Shown: positions 10,889-22,360 of the stretch, in pieces | Layout of the letters: every line of letters begins with the position of its first letter | How positions within the stretch are numbered: position 1 is the first letter of the stretch | Source of the DNA: Limnanthes douglasii subsp. nivea | Lineage: Eukaryota; Streptophyta; Magnoliopsida; Brassicales; Limnanthaceae | Assembly (NCBI GenBank): GCA_036936605.1 | Contig: JAUPFV010000002.1 | Span: 269,956,770-270,020,769 of the forward strand | Direction: 5' to 3' | Length of the DNA: 64,000 bases | Translations under genes and position numbers: made by a program | Notes under the pieces: model-generated | Told to the model about the DNA's origin: nothing | Seen by the model: only the letters and a program-made list of their open reading frames with translations | The model's database searches: none

Positions 10889-12115
10889 CCTCCATGTTTT
10901 AAAATTTTGCATGTTTAGTCCCCCACATGTGTGATTGCGTATGAGCTTTCATGTGGCAGTTGAATCCGTAGAATTTTTATCTCACCTTTAATCCCTAAAT
11001 ATTTTTCCAATAATATATTTTAATTTTTTTGATGCCAAATGAGTTGTCACCTAGGCAATTGTATTTATAAAAAGTGTTAATCGTTTATCTTTTACCATTA
11101 AAACTCACCTTCCAATGCAATGGGTCGGACCAGGTCAAGCTTTAGCTTAATTATAAACTAACACCCAATCTATGTATAAAACCTGATCTAATTCATTTCA
11201 ATTTTGATCCAAAATGTAGCAATTTTAACTAATCAAATAAAATCATCACTTACTATTTAATTTAATTTAATTTAATTTATATTAATTTCATTAAAAATTA
11301 CACTTAATTAAACAAATATCTTCAAATTAAAATCTAAATTGATTCCAATTTATCCTTGTCCATTCTTTACCCAAAAACTCGAGTATTCTTCATCCTACTC
11401 ATCTCCTTCCCTGACCCCACCTCTCCAATTTATGCACAATTAACGACGGCTGGTTGATTGTGCAGAAATTAGAAGGGTGAGGTCTTGGAAGAAGAAAATG
11501 ATAATGAAGTTTTGAGTAAGAAATGCACAAAGATAAAGAAGAAGAAACTAAAATTTAATTCGAAAATATTTGTGTAACCAAGTGTAATTTTTAATAAAAT
11601 TAGTATAAACTAAAATAAAAGAAATTAAATAACAATGGGTGATTTTATTCGACTAGTTAAAATGGATGGACTTTATATCAAAATTAAAACGGTTGCGTCA
11701 AGTTTTATATATAGGTTGAGTGTTAGTTTGTAATTAAATCAAATTTTGACCTGATGTGGATCATTTAGTTAGAACATAAATTTTAATAGTAAAAGGTAAA
11801 TGGTTAAATTATTTGGTAAATGTAATTGTATAGATGTCAGAGATGATATTATTGGAAAATTATATGGGGTACCAAATGTGAGACGAGGCACGTAGAGGAT
11901 ATTATTGGAAAATTATATAGGATACCAAATGTGAGACGAAAAATCTATAGTTCAAGCTGTCATATGGAAACTTCTAAGCAATCTCGTGTGGGGATGAACT
12001 AAATATGAAAATTTAAATACATGGAGGACTCTTGGGAGACAAAAGTGAATATGTGGACTAATTTGTGACAAATGCAAAATATAGGGGACTAATGGTGATT
12101 TTTAGTATGGAAACA
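10889..12115. mobile_element. foldback (long inverted repeat) element, arms about 550 bp
   Basis: The sequence right of 11448 is the imperfect reverse complement of the sequence left of it. The centre is TGCACAAT (11433) facing ATTGTGCA (11457) around a short GACGGCT loop. Outward matches include GGTGAGG with its complement, the AATTACACTTAATTA phrase with TAAGTGTAATT, and finally CCTCCATGT (10889) facing ACATGGAGG (12019-12027). The right arm continues about 90 bp past the end of the left arm; the left arm stops exactly at the hAT terminus, so it is truncated there. No open frame. Family not identified; a non-autonomous foldback or Mutator-like MITE is possible. Confidence 0.85.
11845..11950. 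repeat. 53-bp tandem duplication in the right foldback arm
   Basis: A unit starting GATATTATTGGAAAATTATA occurs at 11845 and again at 11898. The left arm has one equivalent, so the duplication came after the element formed. Confidence 0.88.
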
Positions 12116-12474
12116 ACTCATCATAAAAAAAAGTCACAACGCGATTTAGTTCTCATTTCTCACTTAAAATAAATCATATAATTTTTCAAATTAAAAAAAA
12201 ATACTCATAACCATCCAGATATAAATTAAATTATCGATAACCATTTGAGTTTTAAAGTTTACCAAAAACCACCTATAACATAAATTCTTCCAGCAGTATA
12301 TCTCAAACATACAAACACGTACAATCTTAAAAATTAGTTATTTTTAACATTCAAAACTCCGTATCTTTCAAACTTAATTAAAAAATAAATCCATAAACAC
12401 ATATATTTATATGTTTTAAATATGAACAAAACGAAATTCATGAGTAATATTTTTGTAAAAATATTTCTTCTTAT

Positions 12475-13190
12475 TTTTGCAACCAAATTACACTTAATTG
12501 TACAACTGAAACCTAGTTGTTTTTTCTACACTATATTTGTAACCAAATTGCACGTATTTCACAATTGGAACGCAATACATGTTTAAAAAATCAACACAAA
12601 AATTTACATATTTTGACAAGTATAAAGTGTTAGTTGTTTCACACCAAATTAACACTTATTTAAAAAAACAGATTATATTTTTTTTATACAATCACACTTA
12701 TTTAGCAACCAAAGTCCTATTTTCCTAACTATTTTTTTTTCTTATTTATGTAACTCATTTTCACGTAATTACACAATTGGAACATATTTATTTTTAGCAA
12801 CAAAATTACACATAATACTGCAATTGAAACACATTCTATTTTATGTTTTTTTTAAGTTGTTTCCATACAAAAATACACATATTTTTGCAACTACAAAAAA
12901 GTTAGTTATTTCACCCAATTAACACTTATTTTCATAAAACAAGTTATATTTTCTTCTTACTTACACAATCAAAGTCCTATTTCTGCAACTATTGCTTCTT
13001 ATTTATGCAACACATTTACATGTAATTCTGTAACTACAATACAGTTTTTTTAACAACCAAATTACACGTTGTTTTTCGCATCAAAATTACATTTAATTTT
13101 GTAACTGGAACACAATTTATTTTTCTGGACTTATTTTGCAACCTAACTATTATACATGATTGCACAACTAAAAAAATAAAAAAAAATATT
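12475..13190. repeat. degenerate tandem repeat with about 270-bp higher-order period
   Basis: A loose motif of the form (G)CAACCAAATTACACTTAATT followed by TGCAACTGAAACACAAT recurs many times. At a larger scale, GTTAGTTGTTTCAC...TTAACACTTATTT (12628) recurs at 12900 together with CAAAGTCCTATTT and CTTATTTATGTAAC, giving a period near 270 bp. Heavily diverged, no coding capacity. Confidence 0.65.
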
Positions 13191-15639
13191 TCATTGATCA
13201 ATTTTTGTTCGTCTTAAAAGAACAAAACCAATGGTATATTTAAATTTCTTTTTGGAGTTATCGTTTGAAAATGTGACATTTAAAAACATAGGAGAAAGAT
13301 AAAATAATTAAAGGGTATTTCGGAATACCATGTGGTTATTTGTAAATAGTCATTTATCACCAGGTATTTATTCTTATGTATCAAACCCTAGACGGGTTTT
13401 GGTAAATAAGTTTGATGGTCGGTGGTTATTGGCAGATTACCCTAAAAATAAATCATTCCTTTTAATTTTACAACCCAAATTTATTCTCCATTTTCATCCA
13501 ATAATCTTGACACTTTTCAGATTGAAAACAATGCTAAAATATTTTCACAAAATCAGTTCATATTTCTTTGTAAGTCAAACCTATTAGTATAATAAAGTCG
13601 AATTTGTTTTGATTTATCAACTATACTACAATTTAATACTTATTTAGTTTATAAAAAATGTATATAAGTATTATTTTATGTTTTATTTTTAATAATCTTG
13701 ACTAAGATAAGCTACTGATAAAGAAATTTTCTTCTTGGATAATTATAAAAATAGTTAAGACTAGTTGATGATAAAAAAAATAATAAGAGTAATTTTATTA
13801 CCAAATGAATTACCTCATTTTACAATGATTTTAAATCCTATTTACAAATACTTTATCTCTAATTATTTAGAATGGATGACATGTATATCTTATGACACAC
13901 GTCATTTATTTATTACATGAATTAATATTTGTTTCCTTCAGTTGCTATAAGTATTTTAGTAATACATCACATGTATCTCGAGTCTTCTACTATGTTCAAC
14001 CATTTTTAGCCATTTTTTAGTATTTGTTTTTCCATTTTTCATGTTTAAGTACTTTACATCATCTTTTTTCCTTCATCTTGTAGCGTTGTCTTCCAAACGT
14101 CATCTGTTATACTGATGCTTATATCTTCTACTACTGTTATTACTTAGTTGTTTTACCGGTTCTCGCTTTCCATATGCTAATTTGGACATCCATTTAGTCG
14201 ACGCCTTAATGTCAGACTCAGTTGATGTCTTGCACTTTGTGATATAAATCTTTACATCTCCTCAATAAGGGTAATGATTTTCCAATGACATAACCTTATT
14301 AGGACTCCTCACAGTTTTAAAATATTCATATCTCAAAGGACTACTAGGAAAATAAAAAATGTATAATTCATATCAATTTTTAATTCTAGTTTCTCTTCGG
14401 CTATCTCTTTTCTCAATTATCTATACATATTGAATTAATCCTGGATATGAATTTATGCGATCACAATATATATTTCAAACTAATGAACTTTTGATGTTTT
14501 ATGTCTAACACATCTGACATTGCATTTGAACCACTCATCTTGCTTTAAATCTACGATTGTTATTCATACATTGATTATATATACCAAATTTTTAAATTTA
14601 ATTTTGTAACCTTTAACTTTCACAACTTCTCTCTAACTTCTATATATACTTACTTTGTGCAACCGATGCCCTCTACCTTTCTCGTTAAAGATATTATTTA
14701 TTTTTTTCTTTTATATCAAGTAACTTTTTATACTCTTAAATCCAATTCAATTATGAAATATAAATAAAATGATATTATATAATTAGATTTATATGACGCT
14801 TTCCCGCACATTAACAACTATGGAATTAGATGGTGACAGCAATCTATTATATTCTCAAAATGACCAACATAGTGGTCAATTTGAAGAGAAAGTTAACTCA
14901 TCGGGTACTAATGACTCCGAGAGTTCATCATCTTCCTCATATGTTAGTGAAAAGTATATCAAACTATTAGAGATCAATCGTACCCCTCTTACTACTACCA
15001 AATCTAACATTAAGAAATATTTTATATGAAAAACGTCATTGCTTCCAAAGAACATTTTAAACTTTTAGTTTTTCATAATAAAGATAATGATAAAGGCTTA
15101 GAAAAAACTATCATGCATGATATTTCTTTCTCTTTTAATCAAATTAAAAAAAGTGAGGGTGGATTCTTTGATTAATTGTTTTTCAGTCAAATATTTATTT
15201 ATGTAAAGAATAAGGATGAAGAAGAAAAAATAATTTGATTTAAATGAGATACATATGATGTTCAAATTTGTATCCCATCGAAAGGAGACCATCCCCACCA
15301 TGTCGTTAGTGATGAAGTAAGTTTCTTCTACAAGACGATGGAATAGGATATTAGATTCGTTAAGGGGGAAATGAACAGCATGTGAAAGGCCCAATAGCAT
15401 ATGTCACCCTATTTTGGAGAGGATCTTACTTTTTATTATTGTTCACATGCTGTCAACTTCTCTCCCTGGATTTATTCTCCGATCTATTACTAACTAAAAA
15501 TTATGTGATGTTGGTTCCATTATTTGTAGGAACACCTTTCGCCGTACTGAAGTGCTGAAGCATCCATCACAACTCAAAATTACGAGATACCTCTAACATA
15601 CCCAAATAAACTTAGACTCCTCAAATTGTATAAATGTGG
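13191..15639. other. AT-rich stretch with no recognised gene
   Basis: Short open frames occur at 13330-13587 (85 codons) and 14793-15029 (78 codons, serine-rich near the middle). Neither shows motifs I recognise, and neither has a convincing promoter or splice pattern. Part of the 15000-15640 segment may be the eroded 5' half of the LINE that follows, but I cannot support that residue by residue. Confidence 0.5.
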
Positions 15640-16660
15640 CCAAAGCTTGGTGATCGTAATACCAAATTTGTTTATAATAGCCTCCAAACTCATACTATAT
15701 GGAATAAAATTGTCTCCATTTACAACAATTTAAGGATCCCCACCAAATCCTCCACGAATGTATAAAATGTATTTATAAATTAACTTTCCAATCTCCTAGG
15801 AAACCGCGACTCTTATGACTACCCAAGACACCCCAGATTGTCCGTATTATCACTTATAACCTCAACCCTTCGGACAAGTCCAATATGATTTTCCCTGTTA
15901 GTAAGGAAGAAATAAAAAAAAATTATTTTTAGTATATATTTTAATAAAGCCTCATGGGCAGATATGAACAACTCCAGCTTCTTTATCTTCTCATGGTCAC
16001 CTCTACAATAGTGTCCATCACTTTTTAAAATTGGCCACCTTGATCCATCATGGAAAAAAAATCTAGATTTCCCTACCCAAGTCTAAGACCCCCATGGTTG
16101 CGGCTAACTATAAGCTTATTCAATGTTTTAATGTCACCTACAATTAATATACAAAAATTCTAACTAATAGTATTAATGATTCTCTGTTATCCCTTATAGA
16201 CAACTTGCAATCACCATAGGCCTCTCGTCGTATCATTTTAGATAATATCCATCTTTCCTGTGAACTTCTTAAGGGCTATCTTAATAACCAAAATGAACCT
16301 ATAGTTAAAAATAACCAAATGAAGGCATTCAGCAATGTTCAATAAAACCACATCGTAGAGATTCTGGTCTCTGTGAATTTACTAGAAAAAATGATCTCAA
16401 AGATTTGTTAATGTATCATTTCCCCCTCTCATAACAAAAATTAAATGTTGAACTCCAAGGTTCCTTCCACGGAAGAAAAATTTAAGGAAATAGGACCATG
16501 TATCCTCTTTGATCTGCATCTTTGTTATGCAAGTATTATCTATTATTTTCAAGGAAAACGTTATGATATGAACTTCAAATATTATTGGAAATGCGATAAG
16601 ATTAAAATCATCAACCTATGCTTTGTACATGATATTTTGTCGAGACAATCCTAAATTTTT
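15640..16660 (+). pseudogene. L1-type LINE reverse transcriptase remnant I
   Basis: Non-LTR reverse transcriptase pieces in order on the plus strand. Near 15900 is a KKIIFSI...KASWADMN segment, equivalent to the KAPGPDG motif. At about 16090-16190 there is VAANYKLIQCFNVTYN, equivalent to the FRPISCCNVIYK motif. DNIHLSCELLKGYLNN follows (16240-16280), and at 16580-16640 FKYYWKCDKIKIINLCFVHDIL, where the catalytic F/YADD box has become FVHD. Multiple stops. The longest open frame (16445-16654) covers only the last segment. No endonuclease or poly(A) end can be seen. Confidence 0.75.
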
Positions 16661-17339
16661 CAAGTTGATTGCCTTAATGAATTTTATCTCCTCTTAGAAA
16701 TCCAAGTGAGCTTGCGCTAGACTCATATCATTTTTAGGAGTCATAACTAATCATAAAATACTTACTCTTGTTTCACTCTTATTTTTTAGGTTATCTCCCT
16801 TGCTTCAAAACATCTATAGATCGTTTTGCACTTACTCATGATGTCGTTCAATCTACATTTTTATCATAAAATGTATGTTATTTCAATTGAAAACCTATTT
16901 CTTTATAAATTTTGAACCTTTATATCTTATGTAACAACTTTGTTTAGGGAAATACACCAACTCTTCAGGGAATGCCTCATAAAATTGTACCAAACTTTTA
17001 ATCACCAGTTGATTTAATGCTTTTAATTATAATTTTTTTTAGAGAATATATTAATATTCACATTTAATGATGTAGTTTATCTTATATATGACACAAGTTG
17101 AATAGGTTTTGTTTCAATATTACTTCAGTTATTTTTAAACCAAACACAGATTATACAACAAACTGGATATAAAAGGTTAAAAGATACATTTGTATCATGA
17201 TGGAAAAAACTCAATATAATATTGAAACAAAGTATTGCATATTGATATGACATGAAATATCATATAAGTGGTCCACGAATAAAACAAACTAAGGATTTAA
17301 AAGTTGAGCTTTGTATGTTTCATTTAAATAATAATCACC
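16661..17339. other. spacer, nothing recognised
   Basis: AT-rich, no long open frame and no transposon motif that I can assign. Confidence 0.5.
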
Positions 17340-18430
17340 CCAACTTGGCTGAATGGCCAAACGTAGCCCAACCTAGTCTAATGTCCAAGTTTCTGATTGA
17401 CCATGCTCAAGCGTCATAGCACAACCAGAAACTTGGTCGCAAAACAAAATAAACATATCAACTATGCCATGTATTATAGCATAACTAGCCTAGCTAGCTT
17501 GTCCAAGCTTGACTCAATTTCTGGCCATGCTTGAATTGATTTTTTTCTAAGCTTGCCTCATAAATAAATCTAAGGTGAAGTAGCCAAACGAAAGACCAGG
17601 ATAAATGGTTGTGTGATATCGCACGACCAGAAGAAATTTGGCTGAGAAGCCAAGTCCAAAACACTTGGTCGTGCGATCAGACTGACTTGTTTGCTCATAC
17701 ATGAGCGGCCAAAGACCTAGCCAGGTCTGAGCCACTAAAAACCTGGCCAACCTGGCCAGGTCTAAGCGACTAGAAACCTGGCACGATCGCTCAAACATAA
17801 GCGACCAGAGCGTAACAACACCTGGATAATTTGGCTAGGTCTCGTCCGGTGGCCTGATATCAAATGAACAAGCTATAAAAATATATTAACGCACTCAGAT
17901 AATAAATATGTGGCTCAAGGACCAATAAATTAAGTTCGTTAAGGGCCCACGTTTGAATCCCCCGTGATCATCATCTATTAGTATTTAGCATGCGTTTTAG
18001 CCATTAGTGAGTGTTATCTTCTTCAATGTTGCTAAGTATATGGAAACCGTGTCTGAAAATGTACGTACATCCGACATTGTAGGACATAGTAGCCCTTAAT
18101 GACATACCTTCTCTAATAAAGCACCTCGAATGCTAGAAAATGGTGCACCAATCGGAAGGCATCTACCAACGGTTTTTTCATATCAAGAACACTATATAAA
18201 GAACCATAAAGTCATTTTGTAGAGGTAATCAATGTTAGAGAGGATAAACTAAAGTGGATAATATAAATAGAAATAGAGAGCAATTGTAATCCTACAAATA
18301 AAATTAATACGAGTGTTCATCACTTTGTTCTTCAAGTTTATTATCTCTTTTTATTGTGATCTTCATTTATTATATCTCATTAAGTGTTTGAAGATAAAAT
18401 GATTTTTACCTCACTATTTTTGTTCCATTT
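17340..18430 (+). repeat. 5' LTR-like sequence of gypsy remnant I
   Basis: Contains a cluster built from ACCTGGCCAGGTCTAAGCGAC-like phrases (17690-17830) with inverted and direct copies, which produces a chance minus-strand frame at 17547-17798. Further right are a possible TATA box (CTATATAAAG at about 18191) and a T-rich stretch ending near 18430, as at an LTR 3' end. Homologous in part to 21600-22350. Confidence 0.5.
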
Positions 18431-19289
18431 TCAGGAATGAGCATAACCATATATTCCAATAAGTTATTAATACACTAGGAAATGGATCCAATATTATTGC
18501 CAACATCTTCTCGAGGAATTGTGCTACCATGCTACCCTATGGCCAACTATAATACACAACCTTAATACAAAAACACACCAGAAGATTTCCTTAGAAGAGA
18601 AATGGTGCAGGCCTGCAGAGAAAGGTCCAAAACACTATGTGTTTAGTTCACAGATACAAATTTTGAAGGGTTAGTTAACCTTCAGCGAGGTAGAGAGACA
18701 TGAAATGTGGGGAATCTATGTTGATTAGATGGAAGTAGAAGACCTATTCCTCATCCTCGCTGATTTCCTTTGATATCGTCACCCTTTCCGAATGGAACCT
18801 TAATATAAAAGTCCATTATACCAATGACTCATAAGGCATTGGAGATTTTAGTATGCGTGGAAGACAAGCTTGACCTCTCCACCTAACACTAGAAACCTTC
18901 GCTCCCCATAGATTTATAACCCATATCAATGAAGGAAGTAACAAACCGACATTATCAGATGAGTCGGAGCACAATCTATGAAAGCCACAAACAAAAGAAC
19001 AAAACTTAGTTGTTGGACATGCACATCATGTTGAAAGAATAAGTGCTTCAAAATTAATCAAGCACAACATAATCCTTAGTTAAATATTGAATAGCCAAGA
19101 TAGTAAATGATAATGAGATGCTTAAGCTAAGTGTGGGGCCATACCACCTTGGTCTTGAAGAAGTCCCCATCTCGAAAGAAAGACATGAGAATACGCAAGG
19201 GTCTCTTTACTTACCACGCGGGAGGAACATTCACTTTTAAACCCATCCTTAAAAGATGCCATCAAACCTAGCAATCCAAAATTCCAACA

Positions 19290-20156
19290 AACAATGTGAT
19301 TATCACCGAGATCATAGAGAAATTTCGAGTGCTAAAAATAGAGATCCAAAGGCTGACTGAGAGAGGGAATTTGGTGGATTTTATCAAGCAACAGCGGTCA
19401 CGCAGCCCTCGAAGCGCGTCTCGGGGCTCCTAAGACCAAAGTAAGCGAGTAGAAGATGAGCTAGACCGACCTGAGATTCATCCAAATGAAGAACAAGATA
19501 TAGGAAAAAAATCCTAAAACATGTATTCTAACTCTGCACGGAGGCACCAGCCGGACGAGATACACGTATAACTCTCACAAGCGTTACATCTGGAATTTAA
19601 CCTCGACCTTCGACACGCCAAGGGTCGATATAGTTAAAGCACACACACCTGGGGGGTCGACATCCTTCATATTATTCGTGGACAATAATCTCAAGGATAT
19701 CGTTCATGTAGACGATGATGTCTTTTTTATAACAGTCGATATTACGGAGTGTGAATAACGATATATTTTGGTTGGTACGGGAGAAACAATAATGCTTTTA
19801 AAGCTAAGCTATGAAAAAAAATATCCTTTGAGACTGTTATATGCCCAATCGTCCATTTAATGATAGGATTCAATGGCCAAGCCATCATTCATTTGGGGAC
19901 AACAATGTTGGAGGTGTCAATTGGAACAAACAGATTGACCAAAAGTAAGGTTATCGAGTTTGTCGTGCTAGAAAATCAGACCCCGTTCAACTTGATCCTC
20001 GAAAGGCCACTGCTCCACAACTTCAAGGCCATGTCTTCTACTTATCACCAGTGTTTGAAGTATGTGATCGATGGTAAAGTATGCATAAAACAAGACAACC
20101 AAAAGGATGATCAGCATAAAGCACAACCCAAGAAGGGAAGGCCCCCGAGAATTTGA
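19290..20156 (+). pseudogene. gypsy gag C-terminus and aspartic protease remnant
   Basis: At 19300-19430 the frame reads EIEKFRVLKIEIQRLTERG-like sequence followed by FIKQQRSRSPRSASRG, matching the gag end of plant gypsy elements (a phrase of the type QIxxLIxxGxLxxFV, then an Arg/Ser-rich tail). The protease region follows at 19600-19850. Its C-terminal part is an open 98-codon stretch (19860-20156) with MIGFNGQAIIHLGTTMLEVS and FNLILERPLLHNFKAMSSTY, equivalent to the AILGRPxLNxxxAVxSTYH motif. The catalytic D-T/S-G triad is not recognisable upstream. Stops separate the parts. Confidence 0.75.
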
Positions 20157-21599
20157 AATGAGACATCTTAACCCTTACTCTTAAGTTTTTTATTTACTTT
20201 CTATCTCGTCTTGACAATATTTGTACCCAATTTATTTTGGTTAATAAAAGCAACTATTTTATTTAAATTTTCCCAACTAAGAATTTTTCATGCCACATGC
20301 AAAGTAATTATCATGACTTCTCGACTTCGAGGGAAAGAAATGCCATCTTTTATACAATTTCACGTTTCAACCCACTATATGACCAATAGTTAGTATAAGC
20401 TTTACCAATAATTTCATGATACTTAAATCGTCAAATCAATAGAGCAGGGGTGAGATCACACGAAAGAGGAAGCAATAAGTAAGGGATCCCCTGCTCAAAT
20501 TTGCATGACATATAAATCGACAAATGATTAGAGCAACGACATGATTACATAAAAGAGAAAGAAAAAAACAAGGAAACCAAGTCAATAAGTAACTTCAAAA
20601 ATATTTCTAAACTACATGAACCCTCCTATGAGGTCCCCACTCTTCCTAGGAAATACGGGGAGTACATACATGTCAATAGGCTAGCTTACGAAGCAACAAT
20701 GCATGATGAACTGCAATAAACAAGGAAATGTATGACACGTATCTCAATATTTCATATCATAACGGTTATATTATAAAGAATGAGAGCCATATATGTATTC
20801 GTTATTCAAACATCACACACCCACAAAAAACACAAGGTTACAAAAAAAAACCATCTATAATAACCAGCTCATGGTTAGCTCGATCCAAGTCATTATAGTC
20901 AACACTCTTTAAGCCTAAAGTAAGATTTCTCAAGCTCTCCAAAAGAGAGCAAAAGAGCTACTCTACGGGTATCATGAAAACTTTAATTGCTATAATTTAT
21001 GATAATCTAGGGGGTGGGCATGTATGTGTAAATGATAAATAACTAACATGCGCAAAACAAAAATTCAATCAAACATTTACGTAACTTATACTAAATAATA
21101 GCAACAAGAATCGAACAACAAGATAACTCAAGGTGAATAAGTCCAAAAAGAACATTAAAGATCTCTCAATATAAGAAAGTACACTCAATACCTCTAAAAA
21201 GTCATCTAGATGAAAAATAAAGAGAGTCCCAACTCGAATTCACTCAAATATCAGCTTAGCCTGAGATCAGCCTTCCATAAGAGTATATATCTTCATAATC
21301 CTCTCACTCAACAAAACTCAACCTCACATCAGCCTCAGCTCGGCCTTTCTCGACCTCAGTTCAGCCTCACTCAGAAACTTCTCATTCAACAAAACTCAAC
21401 CATAGGTTAGCCTAAGCTCGACCTCGCTCGATCTCAACTAGGCATCAGCTTCACTAAGAGCTTAACATTGACTCAGTCTCGTTAAAGAAGCACTCTCTTA
21501 ACAAACCAAAAATACAAAACTGACTTTCGAATTAAAGAGAGTTCACTCAAGAAACTCTCACCTAGATATTTCATAACCTCCATTCGAGACCAAAAGCTA
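20157..21599. other. internal non-coding part of gypsy remnant I
   Basis: Where pol should be there is no RT, RNase H or integrase similarity in either strand. A direct duplication of about 78-bp period occurs at 21306-21460 (ACTCAACAAAACTCAACC then TCAGCCTCAGCTCGGCCT phrases). Two loosely similar segments lie at 20430-20560 (AATAGAGCAGGGG / ATTAGAGCAACGA). Open frames at 20211 and 21210 have no recognisable domain. Confidence 0.5.
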
Positions 21600-22350
21600 T
21601 CAAAAAACAGAACTATGCGATATCTGGATCTGAGTGTAACTAGCTAGCTTAGCCAAGCTTGCCTTGAATTCTAACCAAGCTTGTCTCAAATTTTGGTTAA
21701 TCTTGCTTCGAGTTTTACCCAATCTTATGTCAAAATAAATATTAGGTGAGCTATCCAAACAAAAGACCAAGACAGCTAATTGTGCGATATCATACGGCCA
21801 CAAGGGACTTACCCGAAAAGATAAGTCTAAAACGATCGGCCGTGTAACACAACTGAGACCAAACCAGCCTAATTTCTTACACATGATCCAATCACGGCCA
21901 CAAGACTCTTGTAGAGGGGTCCAATAGTTGCATGACCCCTCCTTTCAAGCCATAACCAAGCAGGGCCTTGAAGATGGATCACGTAGCTGCGCGATCCCTC
22001 AGCTTGATCAATACCAAAGGTAACTCTTATTAAAAGGTCGCACAGTTGTGGAGCCCTTAACTTACACAGAACAAAAGATTAACCTTATATGGTTCGTGCA
22101 GCTCTGCGCCCTCTCCCCACAACCTCAAGCTAGTTATGGCTACGGAGAGGGGTCGTACAACTGCACTATCACTCACTATAACTTTAAACTAAAATATTTT
22201 CTTAGACTATTCTAGCTTAATCAATATGAGTACCAACGCCAAAATGACAGTTATCTCGATTGGTAAAAAAACAGAAGAAACATCATGCCTGAAAACATAC
22301 ACACATTGTACCTGACAACGTACAAACATATTATCTGACATTATAAGAAG
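21600..22350 (+). repeat. 3' LTR-like sequence with five degenerate ~55-bp repeats
   Basis: Partly homologous to 17340-17880. From about 21915 to 22175 a unit of the form GGTCG(T/C)(A/G)CAGCTGTGCGATCCCTC recurs about five times at roughly 50-60 bp spacing, each core being an imperfect palindrome around CAGCTG. A minus-strand open frame (21600-21884) is a by-product. Confidence 0.55.
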
Positions 22351-22360
22351 GTGTAGTGAA

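Larger units (their letters stand above)
17340..22360 (+). mobile_element. old Ty3/gypsy remnant I with diverged LTR-like flanks
   Basis: A gag-protease remnant (19290-20156) lies between two related non-coding sequences in direct orientation (about 17340-18430 and 21600-22350), as expected of LTRs. The stretch CCAAACGAAAGACCAGGATA (17583) is recognisable as CCAAACAAAAGACCAAGACA (21745), and TGTGATATCGCACGACCAGA as TGCGATATCATACGGCCACA. No reverse transcriptase or integrase can be found, so the element has lost pol or was non-autonomous. Its ends are approximate. Confidence 0.6.

Noticed and set aside
7642..10896. 8-bp target-site duplication around the second hAT
   Set aside because: TTTCTATA on the left and CCTCCATG on the right do not match; the right flank also belongs to the foldback arm.
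12475..13190. CRISPR-like array because of regular repeats
   Set aside because: Repeats are degenerate and adjacent without unique spacers of constant length, and the window is clearly from a plant nuclear genome.
17547..17798. Minus-strand 83-codon frame
   Set aside because: Product of the ACCTGGCCAGG repeat cluster within the LTR-like sequence; no known domain.
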